12,730 bases of DNA from contig CATPBY010000106.1 in the NCBI GenBank assembly GCA_955652845.1, positions 1 through 12,730 of the forward strand, in the 5' to 3' direction. This document shows, piece after piece, positions 12,649 through 12,730 of the stretch. A program made the position numbers and the translations under genes. This stretch comes from an uncultured Terriglobales bacterium (lineage in GTDB: Bacteria; Acidobacteriota; Terriglobia; Terriglobales; Acidobacteriaceae). Position 1 is the first letter of the stretch. Each line of letters begins with the position of its first letter. The notes beneath the pieces were generated by a model that was given only the letters and a program-made list of their open reading frames with translations, searched no databases and was not told the origin of the DNA.

Positions 12649-12730
12649 TTGCAATTCGAAATAAACGGGCGGGATTATTTTCTGAATTTTTCGGACGACG
12701 AATTGCGCTGGTACGTATTCGCGCCTACCG
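12649..12730 (+). CDS. N-terminal end of an unidentified protein (partial, cut by window end)
   Basis: From TTG at 12649-12651 the frame stays open to the end of the window (27 codons). It gives QFEINGRDYFLNFSDDELRW and then YVFAPT, a compact beta-rich sequence with coding-like composition. A strong AAGGGGAG Shine-Dalgarno lies at 12634-12641, 7 bases before the TTG. A GTG at 12598 is in frame but falls inside the repeat and lacks such a site. I have a weak memory of similar hypothetical proteins in Acidobacteria; no function is known to me. Confidence 0.6.
   Translation, partial: MQFEINGRDYFLNFSDDELRWYVFAPT

Overview
The window reads as chromosomal core DNA from a fairly GC-rich bacterium. 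The best guess is Acidobacteriota (Terriglobia / Koribacter-like). That guess rests on the tandem PilZ protein, the RimJ/RimL-type acetyltransferase subtype, the small secreted HDFxGHR-type protein, the frequent GTG/TTG starts and the style of the intergenic repeats. It comes from family recall, not from a search. No CRISPR array, tRNA, rRNA, transposase or prophage gene is visible. No stretch over 300 bases lacks a gene; the longest gaps are 100-266, 2445-2650 and 10336-10559.

Layout. Bases 1-99 are the last codons of an unidentified plus-strand gene. It faces a minus-strand group (rnhB, PIG-L deacetylase, GNAT acetyltransferase; 2444 down to 267) across a repeat-bearing gap. A tandem PilZ gene (2651-3403, plus strand) lies between rnhB and the ribosome-biogenesis cluster. 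That cluster runs on the minus strand as rpsP, khpA, rimM, trmD, rplS (5854 down to 3429). Upstream of rpsP lie a small three-helix membrane protein (minus) and a small secreted protein (plus). The latter ends at a strong 15-bp hairpin terminator shared with the 3' side of ffh (8024 down to 6666, minus). Further right are a histone-deacetylase-family hydrolase and a lipoprotein, both minus. dnaK follows, divergently transcribed on the plus strand from a near-consensus sigma-70 promoter. The window closes with an inverted repeat and the first 27 codons of another plus-strand gene.

How the genes fit together. The ffh / rpsP-khpA-rimM-trmD-rplS / rnhB series is a widely conserved bacterial order for protein targeting, ribosome assembly, tRNA modification and RNA-DNA hybrid removal. 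Here it is broken in two places: between ffh and rpsP by two small envelope genes, and between rplS and rnhB by the opposite-strand c-di-GMP receptor candidate. Tight coupling is visible as 4-base overlaps (trmD/rplS; PIG-L/GNAT).

No wholly new multi-gene system is evident. The points most worth a second look are: TrmD with a Glu at the usual catalytic Asp position plus a 17-residue linker insertion; a rimM whose conserved N-terminus extends upstream of any standard start codon; a PilZ protein with two intact c-di-GMP motifs behind tandem palindromes; and three different repeat elements in the gaps.
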